Shown piece after piece: positions 1 through 10,669 of a stretch of DNA of 24,158 bases. The stretch comes from Welwitschia mirabilis. Taxonomy: Eukaryota > Gnetophyta > Gnetopsida > Welwitschiales. The position numbers and the translations under genes were made by a program. How positions within the stretch are numbered: position 1 is the stretch's first letter; every line of letters starts with the position of its first letter. The notes beneath the pieces were generated by a model, which did not search any database, was not told the origin of the DNA, and saw only the letters and a list, made by a program, of their open reading frames with translations. The stretch spans positions 298,402,972 to 298,427,129 of the forward strand of contig JBOZIK010000001.1 of assembly GCA_051453625.1 (NCBI GenBank), read 5' to 3'.

Positions 1-2320
1 TATTAGTTGGCTTATATATATAAATATATTAATAGATACCTCTATTTAAAATGTTCAATCTAGGTAAAACTCTTTTAAAGTTCTAGATTTATAAGATATT
101 ACTAGTGCCATCATCATTTAGAAAATTTTGATTATCCACAGGGATTTTGGTTATAGGCTAAAATAAGAATTGAGAGATTTGCTTTTGTTTTATTATTAAT
201 GAAATACCTTTAAAATATTATATGCTGAAAGAGTTTTCATTATACCTTTACAGCAAATCATTCTCTAGATGTGGAGATTTTCATTTAAGAACTAGATTTA
301 ACATGATCATTTCATTGGGCTTATTTTATTAGCTAATTTTAGTCTAGATCTAGGAAATAACATTTTACTCTATCTTGCAAACTTTAGTCATTAAGAGTCG
401 TATATTTCATTTTGGGTTACAGAGCATCAAAGTTTGAAAGATTTTCAACTTTAGAAGTTTGGATTATCATAATACTAAAATAATTCACAACCATAAGGAA
501 GTTTATGAAAGTAAGGCCTAATTAAAGATTAAATTGTTTTCCACTTCATGCTATAATGATTTATTCTATACTTTACTCCACATATGATTGAAGCTATCCA
601 TAGTCTTAATAGAATTTTATTATTTTAGATCTAGATTTCTAATGTCTATCATTAGGTTTGAAGTCTTTCTTCTCCTTTGCTAGCTATGAGGGAGTAACTA
701 TTTCATGAGGTATTTGTCTCATCCATCTTTAATATGTATTGTATGTTAAATTGATATCTACAATAATATTTGCATCATTTTGTAAATGCACTTATATCTA
801 TGATTGGATTTACACTTTTCTTGGATCATTAATAAGATTATAATTAATGTACATAAGAGAGTACATTTTGAATGCTATTTTCTAATTATCTTTTGTAAAT
901 GTTAGTTTAATTCAATATTAGGATTTAGATAATTAATATGTTAGTATTATAATATATTTCATGTTATCCTAGGATTATCTACATTTTCTTGTAGGATGTA
1001 ACATTTCTAATATTTATGGTTTTATGATATTTAAAACTTGTATTAAATAATTTATTATTTATCTATAAGTTTGGGTTCTACTTAGTATACTATCTCTTAC
1101 TTGGCCTGGGATTGCTTGAAAGATTCTCAAACAAATATTTATTTTTATTTTTATTTCTATGAGAAAAAACTTAATAATATATAATCTTTAATATTCATTA
1201 TAAGACTTCTTTCTATTCAAATCTTTATCTAAAAACTCTTATAAACATCATATGATCTCTAAACTAGTGTTGTAGTCCCAAATAAAAAATAATAATTACA
1301 AACAACTATACCAAATTAAGATATCCTAATTTAAAACTAGTACTAATGCCTTGGTAACCAGGGTACATCTTTCCTAGATTATGAACTATAACTAGAATTA
1401 AGGCATATAAAGAATATGCAGTAATGATTTAAATGGATCTAGAGGTATCTATCTCTATTTACTTAAAATTAGTCTATAATTCCTCTTTTTTTAACCTTTC
1501 AATAGTATCTTATGATCAAATACATCAGTTTCATGTTGAGGTACTTATACTAAAAATATAGAAATTAGAGCTCTATAATGTTAAATGGGAACGATATTCT
1601 CTATCTTAGAACTAGGATGAACTACTTTTCTAAAGTAAGGTAATGTATCAATCTCTCAATAGAGGAATTAAAGAGTTTTCGTGAGGATAATGGAGATCTA
1701 TACATGGTCTTAACATTTAAAACCATTTTTGAATTATAATATTTATTTAAATTTATCTATTTAACCTAGCTAATTAAATGGACAACCATTCTTATAATTT
1801 TGAAAATGATTCCTTCATTAAGCTTCTTACTTGTTATAGGTCATAGATGCTAAAAATATTTGTTATAAATTTCACTTGTTTATAGAAAATGATTTTTAAG
1901 TACATGGGGGGAAAATTAATTCATTTGTAAACATCTTTATTATCATATTATCTAAATTCATCAATTCTGTATGGTCACTCTCTTAGAAAGTTTCAATTTT
2001 AGAAACCAAAGTTAAGGTGTTAATTAAAGGTTAAGTGAAAGATGATTAGTGGTTTTATTATTAAATAGAACATAAGATATAAATAAACATATCCAATACT
2101 AATACCTTAGTTTTTAAGAATATTTTAAAATCTTTATATTTATTAAATTTTTTTTTTAAGTGGTGTATTTTTTATAGTAATATCCCTTTGACCATAATGG
2201 TGAAACAAATAGATTGGAACTTGATCACTCACCTTTGATGTAATAAACAATAATCTATCACCTATATTTTGGTACTGTAATTCACCCTTATAGGTTTAGA
2301 GATGGATTAAGGGTTTAATG
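1..2320. other. AT-rich intergenic DNA with no recognisable gene
   Basis: No open frame of useful length and no protein motif that I recognise on either strand. The stretch is strongly A+T rich. I count only three CG dinucleotides in the first 2 kb (near 399, 1589 and 1680), far fewer than the C and G content would give. This fits old, heavily methylated repeat DNA. A short TATTT-type run lies near 1135-1155. No terminal repeats or tandem units were found here. Confidence 0.6.
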
Positions 2321-2788
2321 TGGTATATACTTGATGTTAATTTATCTTTATTCCTTCATAGTTTTAATGAGAATCAATTCCTTAATTCCTAGTTACTACT
2401 AATGTTTTAGATTATATCTAAAAATGTTGATAGGGTAATACTTTTCATAATCCTTATTCTAGTTCATGAATGCACTTTTAATTTAATTATTAATGTTAAC
2501 ATTTAAATTGCCTTTTTGGCTAGAAAAATATCAACAGATACTCATCATTTCAATTAATCTATTAAGTATTATTGAATTTTTATTTGGATAGTCAACTCCC
2601 AAATTATTTTTTTAAATGGTGGTTAAAATCACCTTGTGACTCCTTTTTCCTCTTATTCATCATATCCCCTTTTTTTTGGTACTATCAGGAGAATTAAACC
2701 TCTCATTAGTAATAAAATTTTATGAACTTAATTTAAAATAATTCTTCAAATTTTAACCTATTATTAATGGGACATGCCCTTAATACCA
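2321..2788 (+). repeat. Possible decayed 5' LTR upstream of the primer binding site
   Basis: The sequence just before the primer binding site ends TAATACCA (2781-2788), so it closes with the CA expected of an LTR end, followed by a TT spacer. A matching start, TGGTATATAC at 2321, gives a short terminal inverted repeat (TGGTAT/ATACCA) and a length of 468 bp, which is normal for a plant LTR. The right end is supported by the adjacent primer site. The left end is a guess, because TGGTA also occurs at 2270. No second LTR copy was found in the window, so the pair cannot be confirmed. Confidence 0.22.
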
Positions 2789-2790
2789 TT

Positions 2791-2803
2791 TGGTATTAGA
2801 GCC
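2791..2803 (+). other. Primer binding site of an LTR retrotransposon (tRNA-iMet type)
   Basis: TGGTATTAGAGCC differs by one C-to-T change from TGGTATCAGAGCC, the usual plant Ty1/copia and Ty3/gypsy primer site complementary to the 3' end of initiator methionine tRNA. It sits two bases after a CA that could end an LTR. Its orientation agrees with the copia gag relic that starts about 1.3 kb downstream on the same strand. The changed base is the kind of transition seen throughout the window. A chance 13-mer is possible, but position and context support the call. Confidence 0.5.
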
Positions 2804-3868
2804 AACCTCTCCACTAGTTGATGAAGCCACTATTAGCACCACTGATGTATTACACACTTCCTGTCTGTATAAAATCTTTCTTACCTCATGAAAGAATGAA
2901 GTAACATTAGATGAAGAGATCTAATTTTGGGAGATCACTTAGAAACAAAGGGATGGATAAGAATGTATGTTTACCAAAATGGACTAGAATCCATGTTTTC
3001 CAAAAATGATTAGCCATAATGTTCAACAGAAAAAAGNNNNNNNNNNGGGAAAAAAATAAGATATTTCGAGAAAACATGAGTGGCCATTCAATTGATTAAT
3101 GATTTGAGTTAATCTTTTAGCCTCTTTTAGGCTTGGATCATTGAAGAAGTTATAGAATTAATTTCTAATAGCTTGAGTAAATTAGATTAGGTATAAGTTG
3201 TAGAAAAATTAACTAAGGAACATGATTGTTTAAGAAGTTTCAACATCTTCTTTATTGATCTAGAGCATAATTGCACTTCAATGTTTAGTACATTAGAGGG
3301 GTTATTTTTTTTAATTTTTTAATCTAATGCATTACAAATGGATTTTCATCTTTCATCCAAATCCAGAAGAAAAAATTTCCATGGATTTAATGTTATGCAA
3401 TGCATTCATTTGTGTTGGTGGAATCACATAAAATCATCTGAAAGTTACTGTAATAGATATGCTATTTGCCATTGATATGTGATCCATGGCATTATTATGA
3501 GGAATAGTACTAATTCCTTGATGTTAAACACCTAGCTAGACCTCTTAGCTACATACTTTTAAAGAATTTCAAATAATTGATAAGCTTCTTTTTTATTTAT
3601 TAAAAAAAACATTGTGTATTATTAGAGATTACTTTGAGCACATTCCTTTAGTTTTAAGGATTAAAGTTTTATCATTGTAATGTTTTAATGTGACATATGT
3701 ATTGCAAATTAATAAAAATTGTTTTAGTGTGATAAGGAAAGAATTTATTAAAAGAAGGCTAAATTTGGTTTTAAGGATTATAACCCTTAGCCTTTTATAT
3801 CTGTTTTAATAAAAGTACTTTGTTTAGGAGGAGGTAAGATGGTTAGTAGGTATTTAATCCTTTAAAGG
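2804..3868 (+). other. Leader or unassigned sequence between primer site and tandem repeats
   Basis: About 1 kb with no clear coding domain. If the primer site and the gag relic belong to one element, this is an unusually long leader or contains later insertions. Around 3381 there is a short S-M-D-L-M-like read that recalls a gypsy integrase motif, but the flanking residues do not support it. A T-rich run lies at 3305-3320. The 10-N gap at 3037-3046 interrupts the stretch. Confidence 0.4.
3037..3046. other. Assembly gap, 10 N
   Basis: Run of ten N within AT-rich sequence. The short round length suggests a minimal gap placeholder. Confidence 0.95.
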
Positions 3869-4040
3869 TTAGTGAAGTAATAAAAACAGTAATTAAGAAG
3901 GCTTGATTAAGGTGCTTAAATATGTCAAGTTAATAAGGGTAAACTTGGTAACTCTTAGTGAAGTGATGAAAATACTAATTAAGAAGTATCTTAAATAAGG
4001 TTCTTAAATCTATCAAGTTAACAATACTAGAATTGTTAAC
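3869..4040 (+). repeat. Tandem pair of 86-bp units just upstream of gag
   Basis: TTAGTGAAG starts at 3869 and again at 3955. The following sequence (AGTAATTAAGAAG / ACTAATTAAGAAG, then GTGCTTAAATATGTCAAGTTAA / a diverged partner, and a closing GTTAACT or GGTAACT) repeats with an offset of 86 bp. The copies are diverged but clearly aligned. A weaker third start (GGTAGGTGAAGGAG near 4046) may be a remnant. The units end about 40 bp before the gag relic, so they could be leader repeats of that element. They are non-coding in all frames. Confidence 0.6.
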
Positions 4041-4080
4041 TCCTGGTAGGTGAAGGAGAAAATCATGAGTAAAAACATTT

Positions 4081-4536
4081 AAAAAATTTAATGAAAGGAA
4101 TTTCCACATATGGTAAGTTAAAATAAAACTTTTACTAATTGATAAATCTATGTGAAAAGTGATAAGATGTAAAGTACCAAAACCAATAGAAGCGAACAAG
4201 ATTAACGATTGGAACAATAAGGATCAAGAAGTCCTTAATCTCACTGAACGCATTCTTGCGATTAACTATATTCATCATATTAAGGTAAGTAAAAGCTCAA
4301 AAGAATTTTTGGATGACTGGTCCAAATTATTTAATATAAGTAAAAATAAAGTAAAACAGGAATTAAAACATCAATATAGAGTTTGAAATGGAGGATTTAA
4401 AAGACATGAATCAACACTTAAATTATTTTAGATTACTCTTGTTAGAATTTATAGTAGTAAATAAAAACATTGACAATGACAATGTCAAAGCCATTTTACT
4501 AAGCAATCTTCCTTTTCAATATGACTATGTTATCTA
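4081..4536 (+). pseudogene. Ty1/copia gag polyprotein fragment, broken
   Basis: Gag forms the capsid-like particle of copia LTR retrotransposons. Reading frame 1 from 4081 begins with F-N-E-R-N-F-H-I-W, the usual gag opening (G-x-N-F-x-x-W-K), then a V-K-I-K-L-L-L-I-D stretch. It continues through NDWNNKDQEVLNL and SSKEFLDDWSKLF, which match the family's W-x-x-K-D-x-x-A and A-K-E-x-W-D-x-L blocks. After a frame change near 4384-4388 the match goes on in frame 2 with MNQHLNYF and ends in LLSNLPFQYDYVI, the L-L-x-S-L-P-x-x-Y signature. Stops in the first part are TAA at 4114-4116, TGA at 4153-4155 (where a tryptophan is usual) and TGA at 4384-4386. The zinc knuckle, protease and pol would fall in the following N gap. 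Clearly non-functional. The family call is secure; the true start is not visible. Confidence 0.85.
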
Positions 4537-5489
4537 NNNNNNNNNNNNNNNNNNNNNNNNNNNNNNNNNNNNNNNNNNNNNNNNNNNNNNNNNNNNNNNN
4601 NNNNNNNNNNNNNNNNNNNNNNNNNNNNNNNNNNNNNNNNNNNNNNNNNNNNNNNNNNNNNNNNNNNNNNNNNNNNNNNNNNNNNNNNNNNNNNNNNNNN
4701 NNNNNNNNNNNNNNNNNNNNNNNNNNNNNNNNNNNNNNNNNNNNNNNNNNNNNNNNNNNNNNNNNNNNNNNNNNNNNNNNNNNNNNNNNNNNNNNNNNNN
4801 NNNNNNNNNNNNNNNNNNNNNNNNNNNNNNNNNNNNNNNNNNNNNNNNNNNNNNNNNNNNNNNNNNNNNNNNNNNNNNNNNNNNNNNNNNNNNNNNNNNN
4901 NNNNNNNNNNNNNNNNNNNNNNNNNNNNNNNNNNNNNNNNNNNNNNNNNNNNNNNNNNNNNNNNNNNNNNNNNNNNNNNNNNNNNNNNNNNNNNNNNNNN
5001 NNNNNNNNNNNNNNNNNNNNNNNNNNNNNNNNNNNNNNNNNNNNNNNNNNNNNNNNNNNNNNNNNNNNNNNNNNNNNNNNNNNNNNNNNNNNNNNNNNNN
5101 NNNNNNNNNNNNNNNNNNNNNNNNNNNNNNNNNNNNNNNNNNNNNNNNNNNNNNNNNNNNNNNNNNNNNNNNNNNNNNNNNNNNNNNNNNNNNNNNNNNN
5201 NNNNNNNNNNNNNNNNNNNNNNNNNNNNNNNNNNNNNNNNNNNNNNNNNNNNNNNNNNNNNNNNNNNNNNNNNNNNNNNNNNNNNNNNNNNNNNNNNNNN
5301 NNNNNNNNNNNNNNNNNNNNNNNNNNNNNNNNNNNNNNNNNNNNNNNNNNNNNNNNNNNNNNNNNNNNNNNNNNNNNNNNNNNNNNNNNNNNNNNNNNNN
5401 NNNNNNNNNNNNNNNNNNNNNNNNNNNNNNNNNNNNNNNNNNNNNNNNNNNNNNNNNNNNNNNNNNNNNNNNNNNNNNNNNNNNNNNNN
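4537..5489. other. Assembly gap, 953 N
   Basis: The gap begins inside the copia gag relic. Any protease, integrase or reverse transcriptase of that element would lie here or be missing. The non-round length suggests an estimated gap size. Open frames that span it are artefacts. Confidence 0.95.
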
Positions 5490-5630
5490 ACTAGATCATG
5501 GACTCACATTTTAGCATCCCAAGCCTGATATAATAGGTTGGCTTGAAAAAGCTATGCCTGAGTTCATCATGATTCATGATGCTTATCTTGTGCTCATTAA
5601 TCAATAAGCATAAGTTATTATTAATTAATA
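5490..5630. other. Unassigned sequence after the gap
   Basis: No domain recognised. The short T-R-S-W-T-H-I read at the gap edge does not match a copia protease or integrase signature. The stretch runs into a short palindrome and then a dispersed repeat. Confidence 0.4.
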
Positions 5631-5636
5631 ACTTAT
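5610..5636. repeat. Perfect 11-bp inverted repeat with 5-base loop
   Basis: ATAAGTTATTA (5610-5620) and TAATAACTTAT (5626-5636) are exact reverse complements separated by TTAAT. It sits at the left edge of the dispersed repeat copy. Because it is all A/T apart from one G/C pair, chance is a fair explanation. Confidence 0.5.
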
Positions 5637-6176
5637 ATTTTATTAAATAGGAATGGAAGCTAGCATTAGGAAATGAACTTTTAGGATGCTACAACTAAAA
5701 TAGTAGAGTTTAGAATTCATCTCAAAAATAAAATGCACTTTTAGAAGCTATAAGCAATGCCAAAAACATAGCAAGTTCTATCAATATCAAAATTAGNNNN
5801 NNNNNNNNNNNNNNNNNNNNNNNNNNNNNNNNNNNNNNNNNNNNNNNNNNNNNNNNNNNNNNNNNNNNNNNNNNNNNNNNNNNNNNNNNNNNNNNNNNNN
5901 NNNNNNNNNNNNNNNNNNNNNNNNNNNNNNNNNNNNNNAACATTAAATTGCTATACAATGCCATAAAAATAGAAAAAGAGAGAGAAGTAAAAGATATAAA
6001 AAATTTACTAAAATAGACACCAAATAAGATCACCTAAAAAAATGATGCTAGGAAAACCTAATTAGAGGGCCTCAATACTAGAAGTTATAAAAATAAAAGA
6101 AGACATAATCATCAACAACCAAGAAAATAATGATAATAAGTTAATAAAAAATAAAGTAAATATCATGTATGTTTAT
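5631..6176 (+). repeat. Dispersed repeat, copy 1 (retroelement-derived, partner at 23571-24158)
   Basis: The sequence from about 5651 aligns in direct orientation with 23597 onward. Shared blocks include GAGTTTAGAATTCAT, AGTTCTATCAATAT, GAGAGAGAAGTA, GATATAAAAAATTTACTAA, TAATTAGAGGGCC and CATAATCATCAACA. Identity by eye is roughly 80-85 percent with small indels. One frame reads as a charged, low-complexity protein in both copies, but it has stops. The middle falls in a 142-N gap, and the partner has 143 bases at that place. The right side is cut by the next gap. Likely part of a retrotransposon, possibly the region just before a LINE endonuclease; that identity is inference. Confidence 0.75.
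5797..5938. other. Assembly gap, 142 N, inside repeat copy 1
   Basis: The flanks correspond to 23744 and 23888 in the other repeat copy, which are separated by 143 bases, so the estimated gap length is very close to real. Confidence 0.95.
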
Positions 6177-6631
6177 NNNNNNNNNNNNNNNNNNNNNNNN
6201 NNNNNNNNNNNNNNNNNNNNNNNNNNNNNNNNNNNNNNNNNNNNNNNNNNNNNNNNNNNNNNNNNNNNNNNNNNNNNNNNNNNNNNNNNNNNNNNNNNNN
6301 NNNNNNNNNNNNNNNNNNNNNNNNNNNNNNNNNNNNNNNNNNNNNNNNNNNNNNNNNNNNNNNNNNNNNNNNNNNNNNNNNNNNNNNNNNNNNNNNNNNN
6401 NNNNNNNNNNNNNNNNNNNNNNNNNNNNNNNNNNNNNNNNNNNNNNNNNNNNNNNNNNNNNNNNNNNNNNNNNNNNNNNNNNNNNNNNNNNNNNNNNNNN
6501 NNNNNNNNNNNNNNNNNNNNNNNNNNNNNNNNNNNNNNNNNNNNNNNNNNNNNNNNNNNNNNNNNNNNNNNNNNNNNNNNNNNNNNNNNNNNNNNNNNNN
6601 NNNNNNNNNNNNNNNNNNNNNNNNNNNNNNN
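6177..6631. other. Assembly gap, 455 N
   Basis: The gap begins where repeat copy 1 would continue toward its right end. Open frames reported across it consist almost entirely of N and have no meaning. Confidence 0.95.
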
Positions 6632-6850
6632 ACTACTTAATATGTCTTAACTTTTATCAAAATTTATAATATATAGAAGATGTGAACTAAACATTAAGAC
6701 ATATGTTGTAGCTTCAAATGAATAAAATAGGGCATCACATTAGAGTATAGGTAACCCTAAGTATCATTATTTGTTAGGGATTATAAATGTATTTCAATGC
6801 TTGTAAAGGTTTATGAAAGGGATTTAAATAAGTATTTACATAGAAAATGG
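6632..6850. other. Unassigned AT-rich sequence
   Basis: Short stretch between a gap and a duplicated segment. No motif or repeat is recognised. Confidence 0.4.
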
Positions 6851-6928
6851 CTTTATAAAAGGGTGAAGAATTAAGATAGTAGATATTCTCATCCTAGAAA
6901 TTAAGGATTGTTATTTATAAAATCTAGA
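6851..6928 (+). repeat. 78-bp segment duplicated across a 100-N gap, left copy
   Basis: The segment from CTTTATAAAAGGGTGAAG to AAATCTAGA recurs at 7032-7109 with only about four differences, three of them within the first 21 bases. The copies sit immediately on either side of a gap of exactly 100 N. The simplest reading is that two contigs with overlapping ends were placed side by side instead of being merged. A real recent tandem duplication is the alternative. Confidence 0.85.
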
Positions 6929-6929
6929 A

Positions 6930-7029
6930 NNNNNNNNNNNNNNNNNNNNNNNNNNNNNNNNNNNNNNNNNNNNNNNNNNNNNNNNNNNNNNNNNNNNNNN
7001 NNNNNNNNNNNNNNNNNNNNNNNNNNNNN
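6930..7029. other. Assembly gap, 100 N (likely placeholder)
   Basis: Exactly 100 N, the usual length for a gap of unknown size. It is bordered on both sides by nearly identical 78-bp sequence, which suggests that no sequence is really missing. Confidence 0.95.
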
Positions 7030-7031
7030 AA

Positions 7032-7109
7032 CTTTGTAAAAGCGTGAACAATTAAGATAGTAGATATTCTCATCCTAGAAATTAAGGATTGTTATTTATA
7101 AAATCTAGC
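7032..7109 (+). repeat. 78-bp segment duplicated across a 100-N gap, right copy
   Basis: Right-hand partner of 6851-6928, starting two bases after the gap and continuing into unique sequence. It differs by A/G, G/C and G/C in the first 21 bases and at the last base. Confidence 0.85.
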
Positions 7110-9976
7110 AAAAAATTCTAAGAAACATTTTAGATGTTATGTTAAGTACACATTAGATTTATACATGAGAAATAAACTATTTACTATGAGGAAATTTTAG
7201 GGGTTATTTTATGTATTTTACAAGAGAGAATAATGAAAAGGGAGGCTTACTCACATTACCAACTACTGTAATAAATGATAATGCCTTAGATGTAGTTTTA
7301 CAAATGGGAAGACCCCAAGGTAATTAAGCACTCTAATACATAGGCATACTTAAACAAGTTTTATTTTTAATTTTTTAATATAATTACAGCCACATTCAAA
7401 CTAAATAGTTTTTAAAATCTTTGTTCAAAGATTACTATGTATAGATTGTTACACTTTTTATATTTACTTCTATTATATAATTTACATTATTAGGAACGTT
7501 ATTGATAATGATATGTTTTATATTACTAATTTTATATTTTTCTATCATGCAATTGCTGAAATAATAAAATACAACTTATATTCAACTAGCTAAAATGGGG
7601 AAAGGTTTACTACAAGTTCCAAATTTCATGAAAATATTTATATTAGATATGTTACATCTTACATTGAAATGTAGAAAATACTAAGATTAGAAAAAAGATG
7701 TCATAAACGCTAATACATCAATCATTTAGAACCTAACTCTATATTCAAGGAATACATCTAAATGATAAATATTAAAAAATATTTAAAATGTACTAGTTAA
7801 ATACCAATAATTATACTTGTGCTAATAATGGAAAAAATAAATAGATCAAATTACAAATTAAAGTGCATTTACTAATGATGAAAATGCTGTAATTGGTTAC
7901 AATTTAACATAGGTAAATACTTAGGCTTAGAAACTTAAGTGTTTCATGAATCAATCATTTTAACATATCATGGAGAAAGGAAAAAGGATTTGAATCTAAT
8001 GATAATACAATCCCTCATTAGAGCCATAGGAAATCTAGGTTTATAATGATAGAGTTTTAATGGAATGATGGATACATCTACTATAAAAAATTATATTTGA
8101 TAATATTTTTAATTTTTAATGTAGGATTCAATTATATAACTTTTCTTAGCGTTACATTGGCACAGATGGTTAGTAATAATCTGCTTAGGCTATAGGATTT
8201 AAGTATGTAATCCATAGTATACTTAGATCCAAAATTTAGCTTTAGTTGATAAACTAACCTTTTCTCTATATTGTAATATTAATTTGATAATTTTTCTTTT
8301 GTTTTATCTATTTTATAATTTATTTCTTGTATGACCTAATCCTTCTAAGAATGTCAATGTTATGTGTAATTTGGAAGGTGGTAATGGTCCATTTGAGCTA
8401 TTTAGCTTTCATAAAAACTATGCAGCTCAAGAACATCTATAAATAAAATACAATAAACTATTTTTTATTGAAATTTTGAGAAATTAAAGCATAAAAAAAT
8501 TAATAATATTATCATAACAAATAAATAGTTAATAATTTAAAATTTTAAGTTGTACTTTTAGAGGAAAATATGTGTTCCAAAAATGAAAGTTAAACTTGAT
8601 TCTTATAAAAATACTAATCATCATGACCACTAACCAACCATAAAGTCTCCAAGTAAATTTATATAAACTAAAACTATAAGAACCATTAAAAGTTCTTAAA
8701 TAAAAATCCAAAGAAGTAGTAACAACAAGTTTATAGATTAGCATTATACATAAAAAGTATACAAAATATAGAAAAATCAAAGAAACTAATTTGATTTTCA
8801 TTCTAGCTTCTTTTTAAGAAATAATGTGAAATCAAAGAAAAAATTTGCTTAATAGACTAAAGTGACATCATAGATTTATTTATAATAGTTATTACACCCT
8901 TGATATTCTTATTATTTTGTTGTAACAGCCTATATATAACCTCATTTCATTTAGAAATAGCATGTTACTTTTCACTTTTTAAGTATTAAGAGCTCATGTG
9001 AAATCTTCTTATATGATGCGTACACTATTCATTCTAGCTAGTAGTTGGATTGTGAGGATTTTTAAGCCCCCAATTACCCTAGTGATTACTATGGGATTAG
9101 TTCCCTAAGGTATCCATACAAACCATAATTATTTGAACTTGGAGTATTTCATGTATTGAGTTTCTCCTTGTCTTGGCCATTAATCTTACTAGGGAGAAAA
9201 TTACAGTTAGAAACCAAATTAGAAATCTCAGTTTGTCAAGCACTCATCCTCCATCATAAACCCCTGATATATAGGAATCTCAGTTTGTCAAGCATACACA
9301 AGAGTAGTAGAACCACTTTGAGAATGAGAAAAATACTAATTAACATAGCATGATATAATAGATATTAGATATAGCCAGTGTATGTCATGAGCGATAGAAC
9401 ATTTAATGGTGCATTTTATTATTGCCTACTAATAACTTACTAACTCTTTTTGATCATTATTAGTTAGTTATGTTGGTGCTATAATTAAGCACTAGGTGAA
9501 AGTTAATTAAAACACAAAGAATATTATAGTAGGACTACTAATGATTATAGTAACATAGAAGTATGTGGTTAAACCTAGTTGTGAAGTCAAATAGATATAG
9601 AAATTTTAAGTTGTTTAATTAGAAAATGACCTAGCTTGTGTTCATGTCATATTGAAAAGAAGAATCTATGATGCAAAAATCCAAAAGTTCATAGGAATTT
9701 ACAAGTGTTAAACTTCTAGACTAACTTTATTAACTTAAGCATGCTTCTATGAATGAAGACTAAAATAAACTTTAATGGAATATGATTTAAGATCATATCA
9801 TTGAATTTTTTATCATATTACATTTTAAAAAAATATAATACATTATAAATGATTAAAGAAATTTTCTTATTCCAAAGAATAGAAGAAATATAAAATTGTT
9901 ATTTTAGAAAATGAAAATTACAAAGATGACTAGTCAACTACCATGTTTTCTCAATCCATTCATATTTCTAAAAAAT
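7110..9976. other. Long stretch without recognisable gene
   Basis: I see no domain signature on either strand. A 45-codon open frame at about 7189-7323 on the + strand reads like ordinary protein sequence (for example LLTLPTTVINDNALDVVLQ) but matches no family I know. A 90-residue minus-strand frame at 8529-8801 is very hydrophobic and Tyr/Phe rich, which is typical of chance frames in AT-rich DNA. A small direct repeat lies at 9224-9294. Base composition is like the rest of the window. Confidence 0.5.
9224..9294 (+). repeat. 19-bp exact direct repeat, 52 bp apart
   Basis: AATCTCAGTTTGTCAAGCA occurs at 9224-9242 and 9276-9294. The 33 bases between them are unrelated to the repeat. It may be a footprint of a small duplication or insertion. 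The 52-bp offset is not a multiple of three, so it does not preserve a reading frame. Confidence 0.8.
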
Positions 9977-10289
9977 NNNNNNNNNNNNNNNNNNNNNNNN
10001 NNNNNNNNNNNNNNNNNNNNNNNNNNNNNNNNNNNNNNNNNNNNNNNNNNNNNNNNNNNNNNNNNNNNNNNNNNNNNNNNNNNNNNNNNNNNNNNNNNNN
10101 NNNNNNNNNNNNNNNNNNNNNNNNNNNNNNNNNNNNNNNNNNNNNNNNNNNNNNNNNNNNNNNNNNNNNNNNNNNNNNNNNNNNNNNNNNNNNNNNNNNN
10201 NNNNNNNNNNNNNNNNNNNNNNNNNNNNNNNNNNNNNNNNNNNNNNNNNNNNNNNNNNNNNNNNNNNNNNNNNNNNNNNNNNNNNNNNN
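9977..10289. other. Assembly gap, 313 N
   Basis: Non-round gap lying upstream of the gypsy-like relic. The reverse transcriptase part of that element could fall here. Open frames crossing it are artefacts. Confidence 0.95.
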
Positions 10290-10669
10290 ACTTACTACTT
10301 GTGATTTTCTTACAAAGGATTATCATTATAAGATATTACTTCATGAATAGAACAATGATATTTCTACAGTAAAGAATTCATAGATTTGAGATACACCCTA
10401 CTTTGTTAAGAGCCAAATTAATTCATATATTAAACTTAGAAGAATTCTTCATAATATTGATAAGATATAATTTGCCTTTCCTAATGAAGTCTCTTGATCT
10501 AGATGACAAAAATTTAATATAAGAAAAGCCCTTAATAATAAAATAAACTTTAGAAAATAGGAAATATAACATATCTTAATCAACTTATGAAAAATACATT
10601 TAATAATACAATCTTTTATTAAATGTTTTTAGAATTCTCTACCATGCAGTAAACACTAAATTCAAGTGA

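Noticed and set aside
3345-3480. Possible gypsy integrase core (I-S-M-D-L-M read)
   Set aside because: Only the short S-M-D block fits. The following V-V-V-D-R and A-H-F residues are not convincing.
3975-4217. 80-residue minus-strand open frame
   Set aside because: It lies antisense to the tandem repeats and the copia gag relic, and no motif is seen. It is a shadow of the + strand.
4388-5528. Long open frames across the 953-N gap
   Set aside because: Nearly all of their length is N. Only the first 50 codons of one frame are real, and they are counted in the gag relic.
5722-6033. 103-residue minus-strand frame
   Set aside because: It spans the 142-N gap and runs antisense to the dispersed repeat. 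The real residues are low-complexity hydrophobic.
6165-6669. Open frames of about 160 residues
   Set aside because: They exist only because N codons contain no stops.
8529-8801. 90-residue hydrophobic minus-strand frame, possible membrane protein
   Set aside because: High Phe/Ile/Leu/Tyr is what AT-rich non-coding DNA gives by chance. No family motif, no conserved start context, and no neighbours.
9156-9353. 65-residue + strand frame
   Set aside because: It contains an out-of-frame 19-bp direct repeat and no recognisable motif.
9911-10372. Three open frames on both strands across the 313-N gap
   Set aside because: Artefacts of the gap. The real ends have no motif.
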